A stretch of 64,000 bases of DNA, from contig DAIDIE010000029.1 in the NCBI GenBank assembly GCA_027459505.1, positions 181,481 to 245,480 on the forward strand, read 5' to 3'. The notes beneath the pieces are model-generated. The model saw only the letters and a list, made by a program, of their open reading frames with translations. It was not told where the DNA came from and ran no database searches. Shown one piece after another: positions 46,517 to 54,703 of the stretch (within the stretch, counting starts at the first letter, position 1; every line of letters begins with the position of its first letter). Source of the stretch: Acidobacteriota bacterium (GTDB taxonomy: Bacteria > Acidobacteriota > Terriglobia > Terriglobales > SCQP01). A program made the translations under genes and the position numbers.

Positions 46517-47794
46517 ATGAGCGACAAGCGCGATCTCCATCCACCCACCGAGGTCCTTACCCGGGGCTTTGATCCCAGTCTTTCGGTAGGTTCGGCGCGT
46601 CCTGCGGTGTTTCGCAGCTCGACCTACGTGTTCTCCAGCCCGGAATCTGCGGAGCGTGCTTTTGATATCGCTTCGGGAAGGGCGCAAGCCCTCCCCGGCG
46701 AGCGGCCCGACCTGATCTACTCGCGTTTGAACCACCCCAACGCCGAGATTCTGGAAGACCAGCTCGTGCCGCTGGAAAAATACGCGGCGGCGGCCCTGGT
46801 GTTCAACTCCGGGATGGCGGCCATCATGACCGCGCTGTTGACCTTTACCGCGCCGGGAGAGACCGTTCTCTACACACTGCCCATCTACGGGGGAACTCAG
46901 CACTTTTTGCAGGACTTCCTTTCGCAGTGGGGCGTGCGTTCCTTCGGCATTCCGGCGGGGCGGACGGCGGCCATCGCGGAGGCCATTCGCACCACCCCGA
47001 GCCTCGCGCTGGTCCTGATCGAGACGCCCGCCAACCCCACGCTGGTGATGACCGATATCGCCGGCGCGGTCAGCGCGGCCCGCGAACGCAGTCCCAAACC
47101 GCCACTGGTGGTCGTGGACAACACCTTAATGGGGCCGGCGTTTCAGCATCCCCTCGCCCTCGGCGCCGATCTCTGCCTCTACTCGGCCACCAAGTACCTT
47201 TCCGGCTTCAGCGACATGATTGGGGGCGCCGCCATTGCCAGCGATGCCGCCCTGATTCAGGCCATGCGCGCCCGCCGCGTCATGTTTGGCAACATCCTGC
47301 AGCCCGACGAGTGCTGGATTCTGGACGGGAGACTCCCAACTGTCGGCCTGCGAATGAATCGCTCCAGCAAGAACGCGGTGCGTATGGCGGACGAACTGGC
47401 GCGCCATGCGCAGGTGAAACACGTCTACTATCCCACGCTGTTCACCGACGCGGAACAGAAACGCATTTATCACGCGCAGTGCGACTACCCCGGCGGCATG
47501 TTGTCCATGGAACTGCATGGCGGCAAACCCGCGGCCTTCGAGTTTCTGCGCCACATCCAGATCGCACGCGATGCCGTCTCGCTGGGTGGAGTGGAGACGC
47601 TGGCCTGCCACCCCAAAACCACAACACATTCGGGCTTCAGCGAGGAGGAATCCCGGCAAGCTGGGGTTACCGATGGGCTGGTGCGGCTGTCGATTGGCAT
47701 TGAGGATTGGCGTGATTTGCTGGCCGACTTTTTGCGTGCGCTGGATTTGACGCACGCGAAGCTAAGCCGGCAGGAGGTGGGGGCGGCGGACTAG
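46517..47794 (+). CDS. Cys/Met-metabolism PLP enzyme (cystathionine gamma-synthase / methionine gamma-lyase family)
   Basis: A 425-residue fold-type I enzyme of trans-sulfuration. It shows YSRLNHPNAEILEDQL, the substrate/PLP loop ALVFNSGMAAIMTALL, ETPANPTL, VVVDNTLMGPAFQHPL and the PLP lysine K226 in YSATKYLSGFSDMIGG. HPKTTTHSGFSEEE near the C-terminus fits gamma-lyases and synthases. The exact reaction (cystathionine synthesis or methionine cleavage) cannot be settled. AGAGGGGGG precedes the ATG. Confidence 0.85.
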   Translation: MSDKRDLHPPTEVLTRGFDPSLSVGSARPAVFRSSTYVFSSPESAERAFDIASGRAQALPGERPDLIYSRLNHPNAEILEDQLVPLEKYAAAALVFNSGMAAIMTALLTFTAPGETVLYTLPIYGGTQHFLQDFLSQWGVRSFGIPAGRTAAIAEAIRTTPSLALVLIETPANPTLVMTDIAGAVSAARERSPKPPLVVVDNTLMGPAFQHPLALGADLCLYSATKYLSGFSDMIGGAAIASDAALIQAMRARRVMFGNILQPDECWILDGRLPTVGLRMNRSSKNAVRMADELARHAQVKHVYYPTLFTDAEQKRIYHAQCDYPGGMLSMELHGGKPAAFEFLRHIQIARDAVSLGGVETLACHPKTTTHSGFSEEESRQAGVTDGLVRLSIGIEDWRDLLADFLRALDLTHAKLSRQEVGAAD

Positions 47795-47817
47795 GACACG
47801 ACACCGGAAATGGAAAA

Positions 47818-47931
47818 CCGTCGGGTGTCTTATGGATTAGGAACCGTCGGACTTCTTGGAAAGCGCGCGCGGGTGTCCCACGTAACGCGCCCTGGCGTTA
47901 CGTGGGCAATGCTGAACGAGCGAGAACCGAA
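47818..47931 (+). repeat. R2 repeat, copy 1, with 12-bp-stem hairpin
   Basis: The segment gtcgggtgtcttatgg through ctgaacgagcg recurs at 49434 in the same orientation. It contains a perfect hairpin at 47877-47906 (CCCACGTAACGC, loop gccctg, GCGTTACGTGGG). The rest of the 403-base gap between the trans-sulfuration gene and the Kir channel holds only short direct repeats (gtgaaccgt) and no gene. Confidence 0.75.
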
Positions 47932-48197
47932 CTGATTGTGCCGCCTGCCCCTGCCAACTTGTTGGGGTGGGCAGTGCCAAAGCCACGCCGCGCCGCCAAC
48001 CGCCACCACCGCCCTACGGTGAACCGTGAACCGTACACTGTTCACCGTTACTCCCCACGTATGCGGGACAGGCTCCACCGCCGCGTGTCCCAGTTGCGTC
48101 GTTTGGGTATACCATTCCCCCGCTTCCCATCCCTCGTATCCCGTGCCCCGGCCAAACGTGGCTAAAAGCGGCCGTACCACTCTTTTGGGCAGCGGGC

Positions 48198-49211
48198 TCA
48201 CCGCGCCCCGGCGGGCGGCTGCAGATCGCTTGGCTGTTCCGGAGAACCCGGCGGCAGTTCCGCGGCTTCCGTGCGGTTCAGGCAGCTCAAGTCGACGGTG
48301 AGCTGGTGATCGTCCTGCTTCAGCATAGGGACAAAGCGCGCGCCCCACAGGACCTCGCCGGCGATGTAGGAGGAGCGGCTGTGGACGGTTTGCGAGTAGG
48401 TTTCATCCGTTGCGGTGATGAGGATGAGGAACTCCGCCTTACGCTCCATCATCTCTTTCCTCGTCCAGCCCTGTAAGGGGCTGGATTCGTCGATGGGGTG
48501 AACCACCGTCCAGCTCATGGGAAAGAAAGCCACGCCGGGCCGCTCCAGGCGTAATTGGTGGTAGACGCGCGACAGGGCGTTGGGATCAGGAAAGTAGGCA
48601 AGAGTAATGCGCACCTGCAGGTCAATGAGCTGATTCTGCCGGGCGTTGATGATGCGGAACTCCCACGCGCTGATACCGCGATAAGGGGCGATCACGGCAA
48701 TGCGGCTGTAGAGGATGTGCGCAATCGGCCTGGAGAAGCGGGAAAAGATCAGGCCAGTGGCCAAGGCGAACATCAGCAATCCGGTGATGGATTCGACCGT
48801 GACCAGGATGTTCGCTGCCATGCTGGCGGGCGTGATGTTGCCATAGCCAATGGTGGCGAAGGTGTGAACACTGAAAAAGAAGTCCCGCCAGAAGCCGTTC
48901 AGCGGAGTCTGGCCGGAGAGCGCGCCCGGACCGCAGGCCAGAAATCCCAGGGCAAAAATCAGGTTGATTCCGATATAACTGCCGCAAAGCAGGGTGAAGA
49001 ACAGCAGCCACGACATGTCCAGCAGCGAGCGGAAGCTGATCCGCGATTCCAGCCCAGAGGCGTGCCGGCGTACCAGATTGAAGCTGCCGTCGCGGTTGAG
49101 CAGCCGCAACTGTGGCTGGCTGGAGAGCGCGGCGCCAAATCCAAGGTCGCTGCTTTCCTGGGTGTAGTCGCCGCTGGAGGGATGGCTGGAGGTATGGTGG
49201 TGGCGCGCCAT
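48198..49211 (-). CDS. KirBac-type inward-rectifier potassium channel
   Basis: A 337-residue channel. TM1 is at ~66-90, the pore helix and K+ selectivity filter TIGYG at 120-124 (HTFATIGYGNITP), and TM2 at ~133-157, followed by the immunoglobulin-like cytoplasmic domain of Kir channels (EFRIINARQNQLIDLQVRIT, MSWTVVHPIDESSPL). The N-terminus is His/Ser-rich. It makes a potassium-selective inner-membrane tetramer. The gene is bracketed by two directly repeated R2 elements. Confidence 0.93.
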   Translation of the reverse strand: MARHHHTSSHPSSGDYTQESSDLGFGAALSSQPQLRLLNRDGSFNLVRRHASGLESRISFRSLLDMSWLLFFTLLCGSYIGINLIFALGFLACGPGALSGQTPLNGFWRDFFFSVHTFATIGYGNITPASMAANILVTVESITGLLMFALATGLIFSRFSRPIAHILYSRIAVIAPYRGISAWEFRIINARQNQLIDLQVRITLAYFPDPNALSRVYHQLRLERPGVAFFPMSWTVVHPIDESSPLQGWTRKEMMERKAEFLILITATDETYSQTVHSRSSYIAGEVLWGARFVPMLKQDDHQLTVDLSCLNRTEAAELPPGSPEQPSDLQPPAGAR

Positions 49212-49433
49212 AGGGGCCTCTGGGGTCTTGTCCTCCTAATGCTAGCAAGCTCAGCGAGCGGGGAAGTGAGCGCGGCGCCTGGAGTGACCTCGACAAAGTT
49301 CCGATCCAAGGCTAAGGCGCCGCGCCAGTGCTATACCACCGTATAGTCGTTTGCTCCAACCGGAATGGATACAATGCGGATGCTCTTCTTTACGAGCCGG
49401 GCGCCCTCAAGCGTTCCCCCAGGTGGAGGAGCC

Positions 49434-49540
49434 CGTCGGGTGTCTTATGGGAAAAGGAACCCGCAAATGTCTTATGGAAAGCGCGCTCGGGTGCCCACGT
49501 AACGCGCTTTGGCGTTACGTGGGCGGTGCAGAACGAGCGG
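49434..49540 (+). repeat. R2 repeat, copy 2, with hairpin
   Basis: This is a direct copy of 47818-47931. The hairpin at 49494-49523 keeps the same 12-bp stem (CCCACGTAACGC/GCGTTACGTGGG) with a changed loop (gctttg), so the stem is conserved while the loop drifts. R1 copy D follows 21 bases later. A degenerate third R2 hairpin half (cgttacgtgggcggcg) is visible near 52108-52123. Confidence 0.75.
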
Positions 49541-49561
49541 GCCCCCGCGCCGCATTTCACA

Positions 49562-49757
49562 ACGAGCCAGGGCCGAGTCGAACTGCTTTCTAGTTTGAAA
49601 TCGCAGGCCGAAGTCGTAGCGACAGTGCGGGGTTGCCGCCTAGGTCCCGCACCGCTGGCGACGCCCGAGTTCGTCACCAGGCGAGGCGTTGGCACGCACA
49701 AGAGTGCGGCTTTTCTCAACAGGAAAAGCCCCATGCCGCTAGATCGAAGAAGCGCCA
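49562..49757 (+). repeat. R1 repeat, copy D (right module plus inner module)
   Basis: It begins acgagccagggccgagtcga and runs through the right module (to ctggcga), then the inner module beginning cccgagttcgtcacc. It is the reverse complement of 52055-51860, with many substitutions. The inner hairpin is retained (ggctttt ... aaaagcc). The copy ends ~30 bases before the GH30 start codon, so the leader of that gene is repeat-derived. Confidence 0.75.
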
Positions 49758-49788
49758 CATTCAGATTCAGGATCGGGAGTTCGTTCTC

Positions 49789-51705
49789 ATGCATAAAGTA
49801 CTCAGGAGTGTTGGTATCTTGCTGCTCGCCCTCGCCCCCAGCGCATTTTTCGGCTGTGGCGGCGGAAGTGTGAGTGTCGCGCCGCCGAGCGGCGGCTCTG
49901 GAAGCAATGGCGGCAGTGGCGGGTCTGGAGGCGCCAGCAGCGGCAATGGACCGGCGGTCGCGGTCTACCTTTCGACCGATGATCGTAGTCAGCTGATGGC
50001 GGCGCAGCCGGTGGTGAACTTTGGAACGGCAGCGCTGGCGGCAAATCCCATCACCGTTGACGAGACCCAGACCTATCAGACGGTAGAGGGTTTCGGTGCG
50101 GCCATGACAGATTCCTCCGCCTATCTGCTGCATCAGGTGGTTCCCTCCAGTCAGCTGGCGGCGGTGATGAGCAACCTGTTTACGCGAAACGGGAGTGGGA
50201 TTGGCATCAGCTTTGTGCGTGATCCGATGGGCGCCTCTGACCTGTCCCGCACCGTCTACTCTTTTGACGACATGCCGGCGGGACAAACCGATCCAACGCT
50301 GGCCAACTTCTCGATTGCCCACGACCAGCAGGACATCATTCCTCTATTGCTGCAGGCGCGGCAGCTCAATCCCAGCCTGAAGATCATGTCGAACCCCTGG
50401 AGTCCTCCGGGCTGGATGAAGTCCAACGGCAGCATGCTGGGCGGCACGCTGTTGAGCGGCATGGATACGCCGCTGGCCAACTATTTCGTGAAATACCTGC
50501 AGGCTTACGCGGCGGCGGGACTGCCGGTGGATTACGTGTCGCTGCAGAACGAGCCGCTCTACGACACAGCCACCAACCCCAACCCCTACCCCGGCATGTA
50601 CATGGATGCGGCCACCGAGACGACGTTGCTGCGCGATTATGTATTGCCGGCATTTCAGAGCAACGGCATCACGACCCGGGTCCTGGTTTACGACCACAAC
50701 TGGGACACGCTCTCCTATCCGCAAACTGTGCTGGCGGACGCGACCGTTCAAAGCTCTCCGCTGGTGGCCGGAACCGCCTGGCACGGTTACGGGGGCGCTC
50801 CCGGCGCCATGGGGGCGCTGCATGCCGCCTATCCCAGCCTGGGCGACTATGAAACCGAGTTGTCCGGCGGCACCTGGGTGGCTGACCAGATGAAGACCGA
50901 TTTCGAGACCATCACCAACTCCATGCGCAATTGGGCGCGCAGCTACGTGAAATGGGGCCTCGCCCTGGACGAGAACATGGGCCCGCACAGTGGCGGCTGC
51001 GGCACCTGCACGCCGCTGGTCACCGTGAACTCCACCAGCGGCGCGGTGACCTACGACGTGGAATATTACACGCTCGGTCACTTCAGCAAGTTTGTCCTGC
51101 CAGGGGCGCAGCGAATTTACTCCAGTAACGGCGTGGGCATTGTGGATGCCGCGTTTCTGAATCCCGACGGCTCCAAGGCGTTGGTGGCCTACAACGATTC
51201 CAACAGCTCCCAGACGTTTCAAGTGAACTGGGGTGGACAAAGCTTCAGTTACACGCTGGCGCCCTTGGCGGGAGCTACTTTTACCTGGAGTGGAACGCAG
51301 ACGGGCAGCGTCAACCTGCCCGCAACCACGCAAATCGAGGCCTCCAGCTGCAACGACTGCGGCACTATGGAGACGGAAAGCACCAGCGACACCAATGGCG
51401 GTTACGACCTGGGCTATTCCAGCGCTGGATCTTCCGCTGTCTACAAGGGCATCGATTTCGGCACGGGTGTAAGCCAGGTCACGGCCGAGGTGGCCAGCGC
51501 GGGCAACGGCGGAACGCTGGAATTTCACCTCGATAGCGCCACCGGACCACTGATCGCGACTGTCACGGTTCCCGTGACTGGGGGATGGCAGACCTGGAAG
51601 AGTGTAAGCGCCAATGCCAGCGGCGCCAGCGGCGTACACGACCTCTATGTCGTGTTTCAAGGGACGGCGCCGATCGGGAACCTGAACTGGTTTCAGTTTA
51701 AGTAA
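49789..51705 (+). CDS. GH30 hydrolase with C-terminal CBM6-like module, lipoprotein
   Basis: A 638-residue protein. It has a lipoprotein signal with lipobox FFGC (Cys23) followed by a Gly/Ser linker. The GH30 catalytic domain (~60-510) contains VEGFGAAMTDSSAYLL, NPWSPPGWMKSNG, the acid/base E255 in YVSLQNEPLY and the likely nucleophile E357 in TELSGGTW. A beta domain follows, then a CBM6-like module (~520-638: IEASSCNDCGTMETE to NLNWFQFK). It is probably a beta-glucosidase, glucosylceramidase or endo-beta-1,6-glucanase type. The ATG at 49789 has GGGAG upstream. Confidence 0.87.
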   Translation: MHKVLRSVGILLLALAPSAFFGCGGGSVSVAPPSGGSGSNGGSGGSGGASSGNGPAVAVYLSTDDRSQLMAAQPVVNFGTAALAANPITVDETQTYQTVEGFGAAMTDSSAYLLHQVVPSSQLAAVMSNLFTRNGSGIGISFVRDPMGASDLSRTVYSFDDMPAGQTDPTLANFSIAHDQQDIIPLLLQARQLNPSLKIMSNPWSPPGWMKSNGSMLGGTLLSGMDTPLANYFVKYLQAYAAAGLPVDYVSLQNEPLYDTATNPNPYPGMYMDAATETTLLRDYVLPAFQSNGITTRVLVYDHNWDTLSYPQTVLADATVQSSPLVAGTAWHGYGGAPGAMGALHAAYPSLGDYETELSGGTWVADQMKTDFETITNSMRNWARSYVKWGLALDENMGPHSGGCGTCTPLVTVNSTSGAVTYDVEYYTLGHFSKFVLPGAQRIYSSNGVGIVDAAFLNPDGSKALVAYNDSNSSQTFQVNWGGQSFSYTLAPLAGATFTWSGTQTGSVNLPATTQIEASSCNDCGTMETESTSDTNGGYDLGYSSAGSSAVYKGIDFGTGVSQVTAEVASAGNGGTLEFHLDSATGPLIATVTVPVTGGWQTWKSVSANASGASGVHDLYVVFQGTAPIGNLNWFQFK

Positions 51706-51729
51706 GTAGACGACCCTGTCCAGCCGCAG

Positions 51730-52055
51730 GCGGCACGGCCGCTTTTATTCCACCCGCTTCGGTATCCGGCCCCACCCCACGCCGCGCGGCGCGGCGTGGG
51801 GACCCCGGTCGAAGCTCGCGGATGGTGGCCGCGCATTACTAGCCCGAGTTCATCACAAAGAGGCACTTCTACAATCCAGCGGCCTGCGGCTTTTTCTGTT
51901 GAAAAAAGCCGCACTCTTCTCCGTGCCAGCGACTCGCCTGGTGACGAACTCGGGCGTCGCCAGGGGTGCGGGACCTAAACGGCAACCCCGGACCTTCGCT
52001 ACGACTTCGGCCTGCGATTTCGAACTCGAAAGCAGTTCGACTCGGCCCTGGCTCG
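51730..52055 (-). repeat. R1 repeat, longest copy E (left, inner and right modules)
   Basis: Plus-strand order: left module ggcggcacggccgctttt to attactag (51730-51842), inner module (51843-51954), right module tcgccaggggtgcggg to ccctggctcgt (51957-52055). The left module contains a GC hairpin at 51775-51801 (CCCCACGCCGCG/CGCGGCGTGGGG). The orientation is opposite to copies D and F. It begins 25 bases after the GH30 stop; GCGGC-acg-GCCGC-TTTT at its left end could terminate that gene. Confidence 0.78.
51843..51954. mobile_element. Nested 112-bp unit with inverted terminal repeats inside R1 copy E
   Basis: It is bounded by CCCGAGTTCATCAC and GTGACGAACTCGGG, inverted repeats with one mismatch in 14. 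It contains an internal hairpin at 51886-51912 (GCGGCTTTTT/AAAAAGCCGC). In the vapC copy (54173-54346) the flanks tactag and tcgcca are joined directly with this unit absent, so it behaves as a separable, MITE-like insert. No transposase is present. Confidence 0.55.
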
Positions 52056-52165
52056 TCCTGAGTGCGACGATTGCGGCTCTGCAGCACGAAGGGTGCACGC
52101 GCTTTGACGTTACGTGGGCGGCGCTGCCCCTGGCCTCCTGGAGTTAACGCATTGGTCCAATCCGG

Positions 52166-52194
52166 TTGAGGTTCGGGACAGGCAGGCCTATACT
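52166..52194 (+). promoter_or_regulatory. Sigma-70-type promoter of the beta-propeller-like gene
   Basis: TTGAGG (52166-52171) and TATACT (52189-52194) are separated by exactly 17 bases. The expected transcript start lies ~45 bases before the ATG at 52246. Confidence 0.6.
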
Positions 52195-52245
52195 AAAGCG
52201 CCGGAGCGGAGGACAGGTTTGGGTCCACCTCAGGGAGTTGGGGAG

Positions 52246-53238
52246 ATGTTGTTCAGACAACGCGAGTTGAAACGGATATCGAATCGGCGATTCTCAAAGC
52301 TTGTCTACAATCCAACCTCTAATCTCGTCATTGGACAAGAGTATTCCTTGTACCGGAGGCGCTGGGAGGTGTACAAAATCGAATCACCATGTGGGCACGC
52401 CAAAGAGAACCGGGTAGGCTATGGCCAGTTTGTGGACTGGTGGGACCTCAGGCGTATTCTGTGTGTAAGTGCGAACAGCGGCAAAACAGATAGGGCGCTG
52501 TGTCTCCTTAGCTTGGAGGGCGGCTCGGCCGAAGAGCTTGGGCTAGTTCTTCCTGGCGCTGGAGGCAGTTGCAGGGTTAGTGGCCAAAGCATCATTTCAA
52601 CTGAATCTGCCTCAGTGTATCAGAAAGTCTTAGGCCAGTCTGTATCGGCGGTCTTCAGGGCTCACCGAGTCAGCGACTTCTCACCAACTGCCGAGGTGTA
52701 TGAAGAGGGTTGGACCGGCGCAGCAATAGTGGACGTGGCGTTCGACAAATGCGTCACTGTTGTCTCCCAGGAAGGGAATCCTTCGGGTGAATCTCGGCTC
52801 CGAATATCTATTCGAACGTCGAGAACGATGGAGGTGCAAAAGGAGTGGGTTCTATCTGGGATGCGGACCGTGTTGCCTGGCCCGCGTTGGGGCGTTCTGC
52901 TTCTGAAAGCTGGAGCGGAACTGCAGACGCTTGATCTTGAAACTGGGGAGTTTCGACATGTAGTTACACTCACCCCGAGCGCATGCGGGAGATGTGGCGT
53001 CGTGCAGGCTCGTTATATCGACGACAGGCATGTGGCTACCTCGGAATGGAAGGAGCCGCCGACGAAGGGGCCCGATGATATGGGGCTCGTGCGCATATGG
53101 GATGTCGAAACCGGACAAATGACGCGGTCAGTCGACGTGGAACTCCCCGTGGGAACAGTTGTGTCCTGCGGCGGGTGCTTGCTCTTGTCTGCCTCAGGAG
53201 ACCACCAGGGAGGAGTGTACCGGTGGAGAGTGCGGTAG
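52246..53238 (+). CDS. Orphan hypothetical protein, WD40/beta-propeller-like C-terminus
   Basis: A 330-residue soluble protein with no signal peptide. Repeating strand patterns ending in W or L-D-L (VRIWDVETGQMTRSVDVELP, LQTLDLETGEFRHVV, GVYRWRVR) suggest a beta-propeller of about six to seven blades; no catalytic motif is seen. Base composition and codon use are visibly less GC-biased than in its neighbours. It has its own promoter and lies between R1 copies E and F, so horizontal acquisition is plausible. The ATG at 52246 has GGAG upstream. Function unknown. Confidence 0.65.
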   Translation: MLFRQRELKRISNRRFSKLVYNPTSNLVIGQEYSLYRRRWEVYKIESPCGHAKENRVGYGQFVDWWDLRRILCVSANSGKTDRALCLLSLEGGSAEELGLVLPGAGGSCRVSGQSIISTESASVYQKVLGQSVSAVFRAHRVSDFSPTAEVYEEGWTGAAIVDVAFDKCVTVVSQEGNPSGESRLRISIRTSRTMEVQKEWVLSGMRTVLPGPRWGVLLLKAGAELQTLDLETGEFRHVVTLTPSACGRCGVVQARYIDDRHVATSEWKEPPTKGPDDMGLVRIWDVETGQMTRSVDVELPVGTVVSCGGCLLLSASGDHQGGVYRWRVR

Positions 53239-53406
53239 CCGGTGATGAACGGCGTGGTCGGCAGTTGGGGGGACGGGCTCGGCTGTGAAACAGAATCCAG
53301 ACGTTGGTGGAAAGCTACTTGGTAAATGTGGATAAAAAATAAGTCGCGGCGGTTATGTCCGGTTGTGGAGCCAACTACGGAAGGTCGCTGGGAGGTGTGT
53401 TCTATG

Positions 53407-53505
53407 CGAGCCAGGGCCGAGTCGAGCTGCTTTCGAGTTCGAAAGCGCAGGCCGAAGTGATAGCAAATGCTCGGGGTTGCCGTTTAGGTTCCGCACCGCT
53501 GGCGA
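53407..53505 (+). repeat. R1 right module, copy F
   Basis: It runs from cgagccagggccgagtcgag to ccgcaccgctggcga and is clearly homologous to 49563-49670. It stops exactly where the inner module would begin, and the next bases belong to the ArdC-like remnant on the other strand. Confidence 0.72.
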
Positions 53506-53706
53506 CTTTGCGGGCAAGCCGGCAATCGGGTTGATCGCCACTTTGCGGCCACGGGCGGCGTAGCCTTGGATGTTGCCGTCCAGGTGTTCGAAGGAGATGC
53601 GCTCGGTCTGCAAGGGTGGCCAGGGCGCGGGACTCGTTTCAATGAAAATCGCCGGCGGCCGGTACTCGTTCTCTTCCGCCAAGGCACTCACCCGCTTGGG
53701 GAACTT
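53506..53706 (-). pseudogene. Remnant of an ArdC-like antirestriction/metallopeptidase gene
   Basis: The minus strand encodes KFPKRVSALAEENEYRPPAI, then ISFEHLDGNIQGYAARG and RKVAINPIAGLPAK. This matches the segment just before the zinc-binding HELAH motif in ArdC/ImmA-type proteins (GNxQGYA, then INPxxxLPxK). The reading stops at LPAK, where R1 copy F begins, so the metal-binding part is missing. The upstream part is also lost or overlaps the antitoxin gene start. ArdC-like proteins protect incoming plasmid DNA, so this is likely a relic of mobile DNA. Confidence 0.55.
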
Positions 53707-53737
53707 GGGCGGCGCCGCGCAAGGAGCGTGGTAAATT

Positions 53738-53986
53738 GTGGGTGTGGAGATCAGGATCAACGTGCCCGATGAGTTTGCCGCACAGGCCCGCTTGCGGGGC
53801 CTGCAGCCAGCGGCTTACGCGGAAGAGATTTTGGCGCGCCAGATTGCCACTCGGCAGAACGAGCGGCTCGTCCGCACGCCGGAGCAGATTCGCGCGTGGT
53901 TGGATTCACTGGCCCAGCTCTCGGACAAGATTCCTGCGCTCCCGGAGACGATTTCGCGCGACTGGCTCTATCAGGATCACGACTAA
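53738..53986 (+). CDS. VapB-like antitoxin of a broken VapBC pair
   Basis: An 82-residue protein with an N-terminal strand like a ribbon-helix-helix or AbrB start (EIRINVPDEFAAQARLRGL), then a helical middle and an acidic C-terminus (PETISRDWLYQDHD). Its stop TAA is followed directly by the ATG of the PIN-domain gene, the classical antitoxin-toxin arrangement. A GTG start at 53738 or 53744 fits; AAGGAG lies upstream. Confidence 0.7.
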   Translation: MGVEIRINVPDEFAAQARLRGLQPAAYAEEILARQIATRQNERLVRTPEQIRAWLDSLAQLSDKIPALPETISRDWLYQDHD

Positions 53987-54619
53987 ATGACGGTCCCTTC
54001 GTGTTTGGTGGACACGAACATTCTCCTTCGCGTTGCCAGGCGCGCCGATCCACATCATTCTCTCGTTGACACCGCGCTGGGCGTGTTGCTGGCCACCGGC
54101 ACGAGGCTTTACTACGCCCATAAAAACATCGCTGAGTTGTGGAATGTCATGACCCGGCCGGTGACGCGAAGCGGCACGGCCGCTTTTATTCCACCCGCTT
54201 CGGTGTCCGGCCGAAGCTCACGGATGGTGGCCGCGCTTTACTAGTCGCCATCGGTGGGGGACCTAAACGGCAACCCCGGACCTTCGCTACGACTTCGGCC
54301 TGCGATATCGAACTCGAAAGCAGTTCGACTCGGCCCTGGCTCGTATGGATTCGGGCTACCGGGGAGCGACGCCGAACGCGAGGTCCAGGCAATCGAAGCA
54401 TGCATGTACCTTCTCCCGGATGGCGAGGATGTTTATCGGCAGTGGCGGAAGCTGGTTCGCGAGCTTGGGGTCGCGGGAGTTCAGGTTCACGATGCCCGCC
54501 TTGCCGCCGCGATGTACGTCCACGGAATCGACCACATCCTTACTCTGAACACAGGCGATTTCAGCCGCTATGACCGGCTTGTGGCCATCCACCCATCCCA
54601 GGTTCAGCGCGGAGTGTAG
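53987..54619 (+). pseudogene. VapC PIN-domain toxin gene interrupted by R1
   Basis: The first 62 codons (SCLVDTNILLRVARRADPHH to ELWNVMTRPVTRSG) and the last ~90 (FGLPGSDAEREVQAIEACMY, VHDARLAAAMYVHG, LTLNTGDFSRY) form one PIN-domain ribonuclease. The four acidic residues are split between the halves: D in LVDTN and E in IAELW, then D in HDARL and D in TGDF. A 174-base insert (R1 copy G) sits between them. Because 174 is 58 codons, the frame is preserved, but a TAG at 54242 inside the insert stops translation. The toxin is expected to be inactive. Confidence 0.82.
54173..54346 (-). mobile_element. R1 copy G inserted in vapC
   Basis: Left module (gcggcacggccgctttt to ctttactag) joined to right module (tcgccatcggtgggggacc to ccctggctcgt). 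It has the same orientation as copy E but lacks both the GC hairpin of the left module and the 112-bp inner unit. Flanks suggest insertion between AGCGG and ATTCGGG with GG on both sides, possibly a 2-bp duplication. Confidence 0.78.
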
Positions 54620-54703
54620 TAAGGGTTCCTCATGAGGACCAGGCTCTCGCCCCAGGCGCCGTACTTTTCCAGCAGCGCCTAGTAATCATCGGGTGGGACT
54701 TCG

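Noticed and set aside
47795..54700. CRISPR array as an explanation for the repeats
   Set aside because: Repeat copies are long, diverged, in both orientations and irregularly spaced, and no cas genes are present.
54604..54702. Minus-strand reading EVPPDDY*ALLEKYGAWGESLV followed by LMRNPYYTPR
   Set aside because: It looks protein-like but has an in-frame stop, overlaps the end of vapC and is too short to assign to a family; possibly another relic, but not supportable.
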